Of a stretch of 64,000 bases of DNA, positions 21,600 to 32,726 are shown one piece after another. The notes under the pieces were generated by a model, which saw nothing but the letters and a program-made list of their open reading frames with translations, made no database searches and had not been told where the DNA came from. Each line of letters opens with the position of its first letter. The first letter of the stretch is position 1. The translations under genes and the position numbers were made by a program. The stretch is from Muricea muricata (lineage: Eukaryota; Cnidaria; Anthozoa; Malacalcyonacea; Plexauridae): positions 52,130,846 to 52,194,845 of the forward strand of contig OY979716.1 in NCBI GenBank assembly GCA_963855995.1, written 5' to 3'.

Positions 21600-23142
21600 A
21601 ATTGATATAACTTTAAAGACTGTATAGTTAGCATAACCATATCACTTTTTCTCTCTACACTAGATTTCTCGAAATGGCTTTTGAAAGTCATTTCACATTC
21701 TGTGATCATCGAATAACTTCGATTAACGATTTTCAACTACTCTCTAAGCTAAAATTTCGTCACGTGTCTCAAACATTTAAGAACTACATTCAAATTATGT
21801 TTCTGTGCTTTATCAGCAAAATATCTTATATAATAAGTACAGTGAAACACACAATCTGATTGGTCAATGCCCGTGCAGGATGAGACAATCCTACACGGGA
21901 AATTTGAAAGTTGACATCGCTTTGCATTTTACGAGCTGGTCATGGGCTTAAAATTGCCGACAAAAAACCATTTCAACTTCTGAAATTAGCTGGGAGTGAA
22001 GACAAAAGCCAAATGCTAAAGCACAAAGTACAGAAACTATAAGCTTTTACGTTGTCAAACGTCTATAATGTCTTGTATGCTCGTATTTTTGTTTTGTTTA
22101 CTTTATAAATTTAACTGAAATACTTTAATAATTTAACTGATTTTTGGCACTCACATATGTTTGTTTTAGTTTATGCTGTAGCGATAAAAGTACAACCGTT
22201 CGAATCAGCATACAATGGTGCCCATAAAGGACTAAATTTTATTTGCCTGCTATGCTTTCTTACACACATACTTCACTTCAAATGCCATTAATTTTTTAGT
22301 TTTTTGTTTACAAAAAAAAATACAAAATTACAAAATGAAACTAGTATATCTACCACTTTTGGTTGTTAATAACATAGTTTTTTTACAACATCTGCTCTTT
22401 GGTTTAGTACCAGTCTATGTCCCTGTTAAAATACTATATTTTCACTAAGTTTTAGAGCAAAAGAACAAAAAGCAAAAAAGTTATGCGAAAAGTTTTAAAA
22501 TTGTGTAAATTGCAGCGCATGGTCGAACGCCGACAAGGCTAAAGTTGACGATTCTTGGGAGAATTGCGTACTTCATCAATAGTGTAAAAAGTGTAAACCA
22601 TTGTTTTATTGTATAAAACAACTACTAAATGGTTCTCCATGCAGGATAGCGTGATTCGTGCACTTGGCTCGCGTATTTTTTCGCTTTCCAAAAATCTCGC
22701 AACATCCCACGTGCATGGATCATGCTATCCGGCACAAAAAATATTTCAGTAATCCTTCAATAATCGTTGTGTTACATGACCATAATAAAACTGACATCAT
22801 TTTATTAGTCACTGTATTTTCTGTTAAACATGTCTTGCACATCTTTGCGGGAATAAGAGAAACCAGAACCATCTTCATGTTCTGCAAAGAGGAGTGACCA
22901 ATTACAATGCATAAATTCCCGTTTTCTAGGATACTGTACACGGTCTGGATCACGATCTACATATAAGATCTATTAAATATCATATTCAATTCTGATTATC
23001 GAATATGAATAAAAGTATAGTTTCAATTAGCTCAAAAACTTACAATCATGGCTTATGTAGAAAAATATAAAAGTGTCAAACAGGTAGCAGTTAATATTAA
23101 GATTTAGATAAGAGGTTAATTGTGACCATAAGTTCCACTCTG
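21600..23142. other. Non-coding interval
   Basis: Small hairpin CCCGTGCAGGAT / ATCCTACACGGG at about 21869-21898. Otherwise AT-rich with no supported gene. Confidence 0.4.
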
Positions 23143-23308
23143 CAGAGGTGGATCTAGAGTGTTAATTGAGGGGGTGCATATTCATATATTTGGGTTCTGC
23201 CTGACTAATTTCTATTGAAATAAGGTTGATTTCAAAAGAAATTAGTTGGGTAAAACCTGAATATACGAATATGCACCCCCTCAATTAGTGCTTTAGATCA
23301 ACCACTTT
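23143..23308. mobile_element. Foldback MITE (GAGGTGGATCTAG / CTTTAGATCAACCAC)
   Basis: Arms: AATTGAGGGGGTGCATATTC (left) pairs with GAATATGCACCCCCTCAATT (right), plus inner TAATTTCT / AGAAATTA. CACTCTG flanks both sides (about 23136-23142 and 23309-23315), a possible target duplication of 7-8 bp. No coding. Confidence 0.7.
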
Positions 23309-23855
23309 CACTCTGTCTACTGTAAATAATGTTGAGCACTTCGTATTCTCATTATATTTAACTAACGGCAGAGCCGTAGAAAGATGGATAATTGAAAGGG
23401 GGCTGGACGCCGAAGAACGTCGACCTTTATGTATCAAATGTAAAGCCTTCAAATGTCTCGGTTGACAATTTTTTAATGTTAACTCTCACAAACTCTCATC
23501 CTCGGTAGACCCGCCTTAAGTTGAGTTGGTTTCTTAATCTCGATTAAATTTGCTGAAACCACATAATAGTAAACAACCAGAAAGACCACTCAGCATTTCA
23601 CCATGTTCCTCTATCATTATGCACCTTGCTGGCCAGAAAAATGGCAGAAAAGCCAGTGCAGCATTTCTATTAATCTATTGACCAGAATTTGACTGGCCAG
23701 AACCTGCATAATGAACATGCTAAATGCAACGTGCCTGATGATATAAACTTTAAAGACCCCGACTTGAGGAGCCCTTTACTTCTGTCTATTCTGCCTTAAT
23801 ACTAAATATACATTACCGTTGCAACCTCAAGGGTACGTTTTCATTTTTCAGCAAA

Positions 23856-23912
23856 AAGCGAGTGCCTTTTTCTGATCCGAACTGGTTCACAAATCCACAG
23901 TCAGGCTCGAGG
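23856..23912 (+). CDS. Possible orphan exon
   Basis: Bounded by TCATTTTTCAG and CGAG/GTATGA and open in one frame, reading KKRVPFSDPNWFTNPQSGS. No neighbouring exon is identified, so this rests only on splice signals and plausible composition. Confidence 0.2.
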
Positions 23913-24152
23913 TATGAAAACTAAAAAAAATACACGGGATTAGTCTCATGTGGTGCCATCAAATGTTTAATTAGTATACCAGAAACCTAAATAATGGAAC
24001 AGATGTGTGTATCGGAAAACCCTTTTACGAACGTATTGAGAGTTTGCGTGTGACATGTGTAAGAAGTGTTAACAACAAATGTTTTATGCCAGTTAAACCA
24101 TTGTGGAATACATACAACGAAATTTCATCCAAAAGTTTCGGGGGTCTCAGTG

Positions 24153-25147
24153 TACACAGCCAAAAACGCGACAGACTTGTTGCAAGTTGTCCATTTTACC
24201 GGTTTGTTGCAACTTGTCAACAAATTGCAACAAGCTTGTCAGCTTTATCAATTTGCTAAAAGTGTGTGAAGATCATGCTTGCCGCAACTTGTCATTTTCA
24301 GATTTCATACAACTTGTAGTTGTAAAGATAACGTACACAGCCAAAAATGCCCAAGCTGCAACAAGTCTGTTGACGCCTTGCAACAACTTGTTACAACAAG
24401 CCAATATCAGGATGCGTTCGCAAGGCTTGCAACAGACCTGTTGCAAGTTGATTTCAACAGGCTTGTTGCAATAACCTTCAACAAGTTGTCACCAGTCTGC
24501 CATCACAAGTTGCAAAAATCTTTTTTAACAGGCTTGTTGCAACTTGATGAAATTGAGAAGCTTGTTGCAATTAGATGAGAAGTTGCAACAAGCCGGTAAA
24601 AATTGACAACTTGCAACAAGTCGGTTGACAACTTGCAACAAGTCTGTGGCATTTTTGGCTGAGTAAAATAAGTTGGTAATTTAATGAATTTCATGATTTT
24701 GCTTCTTTCTGGAGATATTTCGTTTTGAATAATATGAAAGTATCGTACTTGTGACATTACAGAATAAATAGAATAAAACAAATTTTGAAAATGAACGTGT
24801 TGTATTCTCGATATTCAAGAAAAAACAAAAAAGAGTGCGCAAGAAAAACACGCAAGTTGTAACAAGCCTGTTGACATCTTGCAACAATTTGTTACAACAA
24901 GCCGACACCAGGATGCGTTCGCATGGCTTGGGACAGCCTGTGACAACAAGTCTGTTGCAATTTGTCAACAGGATTGTTGCAAGTTGATTATTTCAACAGG
25001 CTTGCTGCAACTTCTTTCAAAAAGTTGAAACAAGTCTGCAAATGACAAGTTGCAAAGCGGCTGATCTTAACAGACTTGTTGCAACTTGATGAAATTGACA
25101 AGCTTGGTGCAACTTGTTGACAAGTCTTTGGCGTTCTTGGCTGTGTA
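24153..25147. mobile_element. Nested foldback region rich in TTGCAACAAG
   Basis: Outer ends TACACAGCCAAAAACGC (24153) and its inverse GCGTTCTTGGCTGTGTA (25131-25147). A second pair lies inside: TACACAGCCAAAAATGC (about 24336) and GCATTTTTGGCTGAGTA (about 24648-24664). Between them are dozens of GCAACAAG / CTTGTTGC words on both strands, giving heavy self-complementarity. The same terminal word (TACAC(A/G)GC-AAAAA) bounds the 38041-38283 MITE, so they form one superfamily of foldback elements. Translations in this region are artefacts of the repeat. Confidence 0.8.
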
Positions 25148-25340
25148 CATCACAGCAAGTCAATTATTAAAGTGTACATGAAATGTCGGGGACGCTCCTC
25201 ATTTTTGTGTTTTCTTTGAGATAGTACCATTCTTTATTTTTTACATATTTTTTAACAGCGAGAAAACAAACAGAAAGCTAAATATTTAACCTTCTTTGTC
25301 ATGCCTTCAGTCATATATATGTCAACCGACAGCTTTTGCG

Positions 25341-25348
25341 TGACGTCA
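25341..25348. promoter_or_regulatory. CRE-like palindrome TGACGTCA in the left terminal repeat
   Basis: An exact TGACGTCA, the CREB/ATF consensus, lies 80 bp before the transposase ATG. An identical site lies at 41116-41123 in the right repeat, about 100 bp before the other gene's ATG. Each terminal repeat therefore probably acts as an inward promoter. Motif identity is seen; function is inference. Confidence 0.45.
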
Positions 25349-25427
25349 CAGTATGGATCATATTTCGTTCACGAGCTTTATTTACAATTCGCGCGGTGTT
25401 AAAATAAGCTTAGGAAAAGCCTTCGTG

Positions 25428-25792
25428 ATGGAATCGCAATTAAAAACAAAGACTAAACACCGTGGGGGAAGTTATTGTGTTGCTGGTGGTCCTGGCAATA
25501 TTAGTTGCACCAATGGAGCATACACAGAGGGAATTTCCATGCACAAATTTCCGTCAGAGAAGCGCAAGAATTTGAGGGCACAATGGATCAAGTTCGTGCA
25601 ACGGCATCGGCCAATGTGGCAACCTTCTGCAACATCCCGCCTGTGTTCTGCCCATTTCACCGAAGAGTCGTTCACGCAACAATATAGCTCCAATGAGGCA
25701 TCGAGTTTGCGACGAGTTTTGCTTCAACACGCCGTTCCCTCTGTGGACGTTGCTGGCATTCCAGTGGCATCAACTTCAATTTCCTCCCAGTG
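25428..25792 (+). CDS. Kolobok transposase, THAP zinc finger exon
   Basis: N-terminal DNA-binding exon of the element's transposase. From ATG 25428 (MESQLKTK) it shows a THAP finger: SYCVAGGPGNISCTN, then MHKFPSEK, AQWIKFVQRHRPMW, SRLCSAHFTEESF (the C-x2-H pair) and HAVPSV, the AVP box. The first cysteine pair has an unusually long spacing (C-x9-C) against the usual C-x2-4-C. THAP domains bind element ends in P and Kolobok transposases. The frame stops at TGA 25790-25792; the overlapping CA/GTGAGAG is a probable donor. A longer frame begins at 25353, but the 25428 start sits outside the terminal repeat and fits the THAP consensus. Confidence 0.8.
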
Positions 25793-25893
25793 AGAGCGCA
25801 GAAAGGTAAAATACAAAGCATGAGATTCATGTTTGTGAAATATTTATGCGCATCAATGTCTTTTTGTAAACTGTATTTTTAAAACTGTTTAGA

Positions 25894-26151
25894 TTTTGTG
25901 TGACGCACTTCAACCCTCGACTACAACATCCACAGACAAACCCGAGACATGTGAGGTTGGGGAAACTGTGATCCCTGAAGTCGCAAGCGCCAGTTATATT
26001 GGACCGGTGCAAGAATCTTGTGAAAATTGCGCAAAGTTTAAGAAGCAAATAAACAGTCTTCGTAGCGCATTTATCAAAAGCAAAAAAAGAAACAAAACAA
26101 AACAGGAAAAGATAAGACAACTTACATCACAACTGAAAGAATATGAAAAGG
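25894..26151 (+). CDS. Kolobok transposase, linker and coiled-coil exon
   Basis: Follows acceptor CTGTTTAG. It has a threonine/proline-rich linker, then SCENCAKFKKQINSLRSAF and a lysine-rich heptad-like helix (KQEKIRQLTSQLKEYEK), typical of the coiled coil that follows THAP domains and mediates oligomerisation. The end is near the AAG/GTTTGC step at about 26151. The splice phase to the THAP exon is not clean, so the boundary is approximate. Confidence 0.55.
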
Positions 26152-26412
26152 TTTGCAATTTTAGAACTGGTGTAATATAATATATTAATAATATTTCGAC
26201 AATGTGCATGAATATAGGAAACCATCTCTTTAGGCATCCCTCTTTCGACTGTTTGCCCTGGGAGTAAAGGGAGTTTTTAGCGCAACTTGGGTACAGGTTA
26301 TTCTGAAAATTCAAGTAATAAAAAAAAACTAATAATATATTTACATAAAAAAATTGGTAAATCTAGATTTCAATGAAAAAAATCATTTCAATAGATTTAT
26401 TCTCAACATGAA

Positions 26413-26640
26413 GTGGCTACTACCAGTATGGATACTGGTGGTGAGGCATTCCCTGATGCAGATGACGACGAGTGCATGTCAGAGATTTTAGTGGAAATGG
26501 ATTGGTCTGAGGAAGAGGAGGACATCAGCAGAGATCCAGACTGGGCAGAGTTGGAAGAAATTGTCTCTGAATCTGATGATGATAGTGATAGTAAAGATAC
26601 CAGAATGAGGGATGACCAGCAAACTAAAAATTTCATATCG
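26413..26640 (+). CDS. Kolobok transposase, acidic linker exon
   Basis: A highly acidic segment (MDWSEEEEDISRDPDW, IVSESDDDSDSK) ending QTKNFIS before a GTAAGA-like donor at about 26640. Acidic linkers of this type lie between the coiled coil and catalytic region in THAP-Kolobok proteins. Function is not known. Confidence 0.5.
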
Positions 26641-26784
26641 TAAGACATACATGTAATTTACTTCTTCAGTGTATGTGATTTACCAAGTCAAATTGTAAAT
26701 ATTTGATATTATTAGTTAATTAATGTTGTCTAGGATGAAAGCATAATTGCCAGGCAACTAAGTATCTGGGTTTTTTCTTTTTTA

Positions 26785-27315
26785 GAGCCACTGATACCAC
26801 TCCTGAAAAAGAACCTAAATTTCTTATTTTCTATTCCTGTTTGTTATCACTGTTTTCATTGTTTTGCTTTAACTGCAAGCAAGGAAAATTTGATGTTGCC
26901 ATGAAGAGTAATGGAACACTGGTAACAGTCCTCCAAACATGCAGTTCATGTGCAAAGGAGTTTGTATGGAAGAGCCAGCCCTACATCCTTGGCAAACATC
27001 CTGCTGGAAACATGTTACTAAGCAATGCAATACTTATGGCAGGTGCATCTGTTTCAAAGGTGCTGTTGGTATGTCAACACCTTGGACTTGAAGTCTATAG
27101 TGTTCGGACATATTTCTACCACCAGAAGAACTATTTATTTTCTGCAGTCGTTAAACACTGGAAGAATTATCACTCATAGAGTCACTAAAGTTGAAAAAAG
27201 CATTGACTGGTGTGGAGATGGAAGGTTTGTCTCAATGGGACATTGTGCCAAGTATGGGGTATACACCATGTTTTGTAGTGACATTGATAAATGTGTGCAC
27301 TTCGAATTGATTCAG
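26785..27315 (+). CDS. Kolobok transposase, first catalytic exon
   Basis: From acceptor TTTTTTAG, reading EPKFLIFYSCLLSLFSLF, CFNCKQGKFD, LQTCSSCAKEFVWKSQP, AGNMLLSNAILMAGASVSKV and VVKHWKNYHS. All are hallmarks of Kolobok transposases. The frame then shifts by one base near 27170 and continues as SIDWCGDGRFVSMGHCAKYG, which supplies the first catalytic aspartate (GDGR), ending at donor TTCAG/GTATAG. The CxxC pairs may hold zinc. The shift is a lesion unless explained by an unseen intron. Confidence 0.8.
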
Positions 27316-27797
27316 GTATAGTATATCCAAAAAGATAAACTGTTGAGATGCAGCTTGCTTCTGAATAGGGGCAGGTCTTTGGATGTTAATTAAATGCTCA
27401 CAGTGTATACACATTTTCACAATTTACATGTGGGGACTGGGGACCTTAATCTTGTCGACACTAAAACTAGGAGATTAACAATAACATATAGTATTACAGT
27501 TGCCAAATAGGAGTGGGTCATGTACATTTGTGTGTAAGTTCATGTGTCTCATTAAATTGGCTCCTTGATTTACAAATGAATTTAAAATTTTAAATATTTA
27601 TTAAACAAAAAAAAGAATTTCTATGCTCCTCTCCCTTCCATTATGTGATCGTCACAACATATCTAAAGTCTAGTCCTGACCCTGTACTACACAACAATAA
27701 CCACACAGATGGGACAAAAAGTATACTTATCTTCTGTTGTGTCTACTAGCTGCACTTCAATCATGAGGAATATAAATACTTGTATTCTATCTTATAG

Positions 27798-28232
27798 TCT
27801 AATGAAACTGGAGGCAGCACACAAATGGAGCTTGAGGGTGCAAAGAGAAGTTTCAGCTTTCTTGGTTCTTCTGGAGTGGTTATTTCTAAATTTGTCTCTG
27901 ATCGTCACAAAGGCATAGCAAAGTGGTTAAGATTACAACACCCGGATGTAACACACCTGTATGATATCTGGCATGTGATCCGGTCTTGCATTAAGAAATT
28001 GGTGAAAGCAAGCAAAACAAAGGGTTTAGAAGTTCTAAAGGAATGGACTAAAGGTGTTCAGAATCACCTTTACTGATGCATTCAGTCTACAAAAGCAGGA
28101 TTTCACCAACTTGTTATTGCAAAATGGATATCCCTACTTCGTCATGCATCAAACAAACATGAAGGTCATGGTGAACTATTCCCTAATATGCATATGGTGA
28201 AGACATCCAAAAACGGAAGTGGATTAAAGTTG
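27798..28232 (+). CDS. Kolobok transposase, second catalytic exon (with TGA nonsense)
   Basis: From acceptor CTTATAG: SNETGGSTQMELEGAKRSF, FLGSSGVVISKF, VSDRHKGIAKWL (the DRH motif with the second catalytic aspartate), HLYDIWHVIRSC and GVQNHLY. At 28073-28075 a TGA stands where relatives have TGG (NHLYW). In-frame reading resumes as IAKWISLLRHASNKHEG and ends at donor AGTTG/GTAGGC. The point nonsense codon shows the gene is dead or needs read-through. Confidence 0.85.
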
Positions 28233-28311
28233 GTAGGCAAGAATTATTAAAAAAACACATGTAGTTAAATTGTACACTACTTAACATTTAATATTTTTTG
28301 CATTTTCACAG

Positions 28312-28979
28312 GTACTCCTGCTTATGACAAATTCCAACAGATCATAACAGATACTAAACTGAAGAAGGATATAACAAAGCTGTCTCCAGATCATCAGACC
28401 AGTGAACTTGAAGGCCTGCACTCAACAATAAACCATTGGCACCCAAAGATGTTGCATTTTTCATGGCTTGGAACATACTGCAGGTACAGATCATGTGACT
28501 TGTTGCATATGCTCCATCTAGTTTAATATACTGTAGTTAATATTTATTGTTTTGGATCTCCCATTTTAGACATGTATTGGCATGTTTGCATTATAATGAA
28601 AACTTAAAGAGGATGACAAAGAAAACAAAAAAAGGAAAGGTGTACACTAAAGTGTCATACCCCAAATATAAACTGGGTGAGGAAGTAGTACGAGATGTCA
28701 AAGTGCAACCCACATACAGTAAGTGCAAAAGTTAAAAAAGTACTATAATTTCTAATTCATTTGATAACTGATAAATATGTATTATGTGTTCACAGAATAT
28801 GTTGACGATTTGACTGCTGTGTTACTAACAACTACTAAAGATGACCTTTTAAAAGTGAGGCAAGACATGAGCAAAAATATACCTGAACAACAAATCAGTT
28901 CACAGAAAGAAGAGCTAGAGAAGCTGCAATAAAAAACCAAATGGAGAGAAAGAGTAAAGTTCAGCAACTTTATCCTGAA
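28312..28979 (+). CDS. Kolobok transposase, exons with catalytic glutamate and C-terminal region
   Basis: Three exons. 28312-28483 reads GTPAYDKFQQIITDTKLKK, LSPDHQTSELEGLHSTIN (the E of the DDE triad) and HFSWLGTYCR. 28570-28718 reads HVLACLHYNENLKRM and VSYPKYKLGEE. 28796-28979 reads KYVDDLTAVLLTTTKDDLL, then a helical tail with an in-frame TAA at about 28929-28931. Each boundary has GT/AG signals (GCAG/GTACAG, ACA/GTAAGT, GAAG/GTATAT), and the last two boundaries join in frame. The order and motifs match THAP-Kolobok transposases. Confidence 0.82.
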
Positions 28980-29135
28980 GGTATATAGGAATCAAATCTA
29001 ATCATTTCCATAGCAGCATGTGTTTAGAAATTAAATCATACCATGCATTTAGGTGGTATAGTAAAAAATAATGACTTGTCCCTAATGGTTTTAATTATTT
29101 CAAAGCAATTGTATCACTTTTTGTTTTTTGAACAG

Positions 29136-29267
29136 CTTCTGAACAAGAAACTCAAGAAAGAGAGTTGCAGACACCCCCAAGAAACTTTTCAATGTGCCAA
29201 AAAAGAAAGAAGGAGCAGAACATGCAAAGCTCCAATGAAAGGCCATCCTAGAGGGCATTGCCCATAG
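29136..29267 (+). CDS. Kolobok transposase, last exon with zinc knuckle
   Basis: From TTTTGAACAG, a lysine-rich tail followed by RSRTCKAPMKGHPRGHCP and stop TAG. It corresponds to the C-terminal zinc knuckle of the other copies, but the first cysteine of the pair is missing here, in line with decay. Confidence 0.65.
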   Translation, partial: LLNKKLKKESCRHPQETFQCAKKERRSRTCKAPMKGHPRGHCP

Positions 29268-31022
29268 ATTATTACAACTGGATAGGCTATTGAATAAGAT
29301 TTAATAATTTGTTCTAAAAATTGTTTAGTTGTTTATAATAGTTTTATGATTACAATCTATTTACCTGAACCTCTTCATTCACCCGCCCCCACCCCTGTTT
29401 TGTTTGTTGTTACTGGCTTTTATTTAAATTTATTTACAGCTTATTTAATAAACTATGAGCATGCAAGGAATGACAGGTTAATTCTAATTTAACCTCTAAA
29501 CATGACATTATTTCTTTTTAACAGCATTTAGGACTTGCTACGAAAACAATAGGCCTTGGCCTGATTCTAAAATATATAAACAATAATCTATCATCCCTTG
29601 CATGCTCATAGTTCACAGTTTATGCTTTTGGAAAGACAACCTTAAGGGCTCCTAAACATAGGATTCCTAAATCAGTCTTCAGGGGGGGGGGGTGTGATGA
29701 AGAGATGATGGTGTACATATAGATTTCTTAATGGGAAGTGCTGACGTATGGTATTTACACACGCGTTAATTTGTTTTTGCAAAACGAACGAGCGAGTGAG
29801 TTTGGCGAAAACAAATTAACAAGTGCGTAAATACCGTACATAAGCACTTTCCATTAAGAAATTTGTTTATTTTATAGAAACTGATATTTTCTATTCAAAA
29901 GATCGCCTTTACCCAACCTAAATTTGGCTCACTTAAACGTCAAGCGCCTGGCAAAGAGGACTTTGCTTTTGCAAAAACCAAGAACAAAACGTCATCTTGC
30001 ACGATGCCGTATGTACAGTATATGAAAATTACTTTGCTTTTTGAAGCCAGATCTAATAATATAAACCCTAATAAACCAGCAGTTTTTAATTTTTCCTTCA
30101 AATAAGCAAAGAATACAAAGCCTATCTTTTCAAAATCTTAAAAAGTTAATATAATGTAAATGCAACTTACCTAGCTGTTTGTTTTGGTATAACTGCCGTG
30201 TCTTTTGCTTGCATATTTCTCTTTCAAAAATATATTTTCGGTTTTTTATAAAATTGTAAATCTTTGTAAACATGGGAAATTGCCCAATGTGTCGAATTAA
30301 ATCTAAAATAGACTTTCAGGCACAAGACACACCCAGCAACTTGAAAAAAATCTCGCCGAAAAGTTTGCCGGCTGTGAACGAATTCACTGCTATGTAAACA
30401 CAGGCTCGCACTGATTGGACAAAACGGTTTTTCACGTGTGAAAAAATCGTTTCATGATTCTGATTGGATAACGCTCGTTAAGAACAAATCACGAAACGGC
30501 TTTTCATACAAGAAAAATCGTGCGTAAATATCAGTATCTATATAATAAATAATTATTCCGGACTGCATTCCATGCACTCAATGCTGAAGATCTTCAGCGT
30601 GGATTAAACAAATCACAATAGTAAATACCAGAATGCAGAGTACGACAGTTTTCAACAAGATCTCGGGTGCGGAGAAGGCACAAATCTTAGGTGCGGGTGT
30701 GCAAAACAGTTGCCAAGTGCAGATCAGGAGTGAGTTAAGGGGCAAAAGTAACAAAGTATGTGTTAAAAACAATGAAAATTAGAGCTTTGGGGGCAGATTT
30801 TCTCTATAAAAAATCTTGGGGCACCGTTGACATACTCTGCAGTCTGGAGTAAATATAATAAATATTTGCGTAGCTTCGGCATGGAGTTTACATGGAATGT
30901 ATCCTGGTAATACTTGATGTATATAAGAAACAATTTACTAAAAATATGACACTCAACAAAGTTAAATAACCTCAAATAAATGCTTTCAATAAGGTTATGT
31001 TAGCAGTTATGCTATTAAAGTT
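29268..31022. other. Intergenic region between the two convergent Kolobok genes, with small foldbacks
   Basis: Contains two inverted-repeat structures. In one, AACTATGAGCATGCAAGGAA (29451) pairs with the inverse of TTGCATGCTCATAGTT (about 29598-29613). In the other, TTCTTAATGGGAAGTGCTGA...GTATTTAC (from about 29727) pairs with GTAAATAC...AGCACTTTCCATTAAGAA (to about 29861). Both look like MITE insertions. No gene seen. Confidence 0.55.
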
Positions 31023-31186
31023 TTAGTCTCTGTCTTCAGCTGCTAAATATCCAGTATGAGCACCCTGAGTAGAAAATCGTTCTCGAATTTCATGATAAAT
31101 ACATGCTGGCAGTGATCTGGTATTTCCCACCCCATTAATCCACAAACCCAGCGAATAATGAATCGATAAGCCACAGCACGTAGAAC
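31023..31186 (-). pseudogene. P2X7-tail gene of the 16-kb Kolobok element, exon 3
   Basis: Minus strand, from acceptor CTATAG. It reads LRAVAYRFIIRWVCGLMG, then after a one-base shift SLPACIYHEIRERF, THTGYL-type ending AHTGYLAAEDRD and stop. These are the LRxxAYR, PSC/PAC-x4-IRxxF and YxGY landmarks of the domain. Two single-base deletions are inferred: one just after the acceptor, since exon 2 joins in the wrong phase, and one in ATGGGGTGGG. Confidence 0.72.
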
Positions 31187-31345
31187 CTATAGATAATAAT
31201 AATATATTGTGATAATACCCATATAAGTTAATTCAAGTGTCTTCGTCTTCAAAATAGAAATGGCATGTTTACTCTTAGTAATATTTTGTTTGAAATAATG
31301 CCAATGACTGGTGTGTTAATGTATTTTTATATAAGATCAACTTAC

Positions 31346-31585
31346 TGGTTCATTGTCATGTTTTCTCCCCGTTTCATTGTGCGACCATCTTTTCGCTTTA
31401 AAAGAGGTGCAACCTGTTCTAAAACCACCTTTTCTGTAAGGGGTCTGTAATGTTGATGACTTACAATACAAGAAGGATCAAGACCTTCGGAAGTGTATTT
31501 TTTAACAACTTCAACGACTTCTTGGCAACAACGAAATTCCATTGAGCCTACTAAATTCTTGTCGCTGCAATGGCCACAAGTACAC
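31346..31585 (-). pseudogene. P2X7-tail gene of the 16-kb Kolobok element, exon 2 (zinc cluster)
   Basis: Reads C-T-C-G-H-C, SMEFRCCQEVVEVVKKYTSE, LDPSCIVSHQHYRPLTEKVV and MKRGENMTMN before donor CCA/GTAAGT. The order CxCGxC, CC-x-E, CI, L-x3-VL follows the P2X7 tail closely, even more so than the 14.4 kb copy. The expected acceptor AG immediately before G-TGT-ACT is GG here, so splicing of this exon is probably lost. No channel domains nearby. Confidence 0.78.
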
Positions 31586-31656
31586 CCACACACAAAAAAT
31601 AGTATTTAGTTGATCACAGTAAAATATTCAAAATAAACATCCATTGCCATACATAC

Positions 31657-31708
31657 CAGTTTTGAACGGAAATAACTCGATCAAAGCGTTGTTCCAAAAC
31701 TTCTCTTG
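31657..31708 (-). pseudogene. P2X7-tail gene, exon 1 distal half (downstream of the EnSpm insertion)
   Basis: Reads REVLEQRFDRVISVQNW, ending at donor AACTG/GTATGT so that W-C-T-C-G-H-C is formed with exon 2. Its upstream edge is exactly the EnSpm end (31709). Joined to 40828-41013 minus one copy of the TG duplication, the frame reads KIP-REV without a stop. Confidence 0.75.
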
Positions 31709-31729
31709 CCCTTACGAAAATGTTCAATA

Positions 31730-31860
31730 GAATCCTATAGAATATGGTATAGAATATTCTATATCCTATAGAATATTCTATAGGACGTTCATATTCCATA
31801 GAATATTCCATTGAGCTACTCTATAGGATTCTAAATCCTATAGAATATTCTATTCCACAT
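31730..31860. repeat. Left subterminal array of the EnSpm-like element
   Basis: Dense repeats of TATAGAATATTCTATAGGA and variants in both orientations, potential transposase binding sites, mirrored by the 40540-40815 array. Confidence 0.8.
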
Positions 31861-32726
31861 TCATGTCAATTGCAATTTTGTAACAATGTCGATATCGAAA
31901 AACAATACTAGTAATATTGACACATTCAATATTTCGTCTGCATGCTCCATATTCAGCATCATACACATGTTTTTTAGCAACTTTCATGAAACATGTGTCG
32001 CAGCAATACTATACATGCATTCCTGAAAACTTACTAGGATTATTTTAGATTTATTTGGCAACTTGCGTTTTAACTGCAGTTTCCTTAAGGGATGTGTAAG
32101 TGTTTGGAGATTCCACTAATATTAATTTTAAAAATGTTAATTTTTTTAAATAGGAAATACATAGAAGCATAGCATAACATCCCCAAAATTTTTTATTAAA
32201 ATAGATTCTAAAATTTACAGGAGATTTTATATACATAGTGAGCACCCATATGGTAGATTGTAAGCAAAGAAATATGTCATATCTGAATATTCTGGCTTTC
32301 CATTCACTTTTTTTAAATTCAAATTTTAGGACAAAGTGAGTAGATGAAAATTTTGCAAGACATTTGTGAAAAATAGGAAACCCCTATGTAATTTTTGCGT
32401 TTTCATCCTTTCTGTAAAACGTGCTTAACATTGCTTTCTACTTTCAACGCATTTCTTTGCTAATTTTATCTTACTATTTGACTAGTTAATACTTAGTTTG
32501 AATAGTTGTTTGCAATTGATGTAATCTGTGATTTAGTTGAATATAGGTGTTTACTATAAACTCTACATTTCCTTACAGTTTTTCAGAAGAAATGTGCTAG
32601 ATGTAAGAACTGAATCCACTAAATGTAGTCAAGTCAAAATTTTAGGTTCAAGATTGATATTCAATCTAAGTCAATAAATAACAGACAACACCAATTGCAA
32701 TCTGGGTAATTATATACATATTTACA
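31861..32726. other. Non-coding 3' region of the EnSpm-like element
   Basis: AT-rich; no gene. Lies between the subterminal array and the transposase stop codon. Confidence 0.5.

Noticed and set aside
24005..24968. Several overlapping 60-120 residue frames
   Set aside because: All come from the TTGCAACAAG foldback; composition reflects the repeat word, with no domain.
26403..26648. Serine-rich minus-strand frame
   Set aside because: Shadow of the acidic transposase exon on the plus strand.
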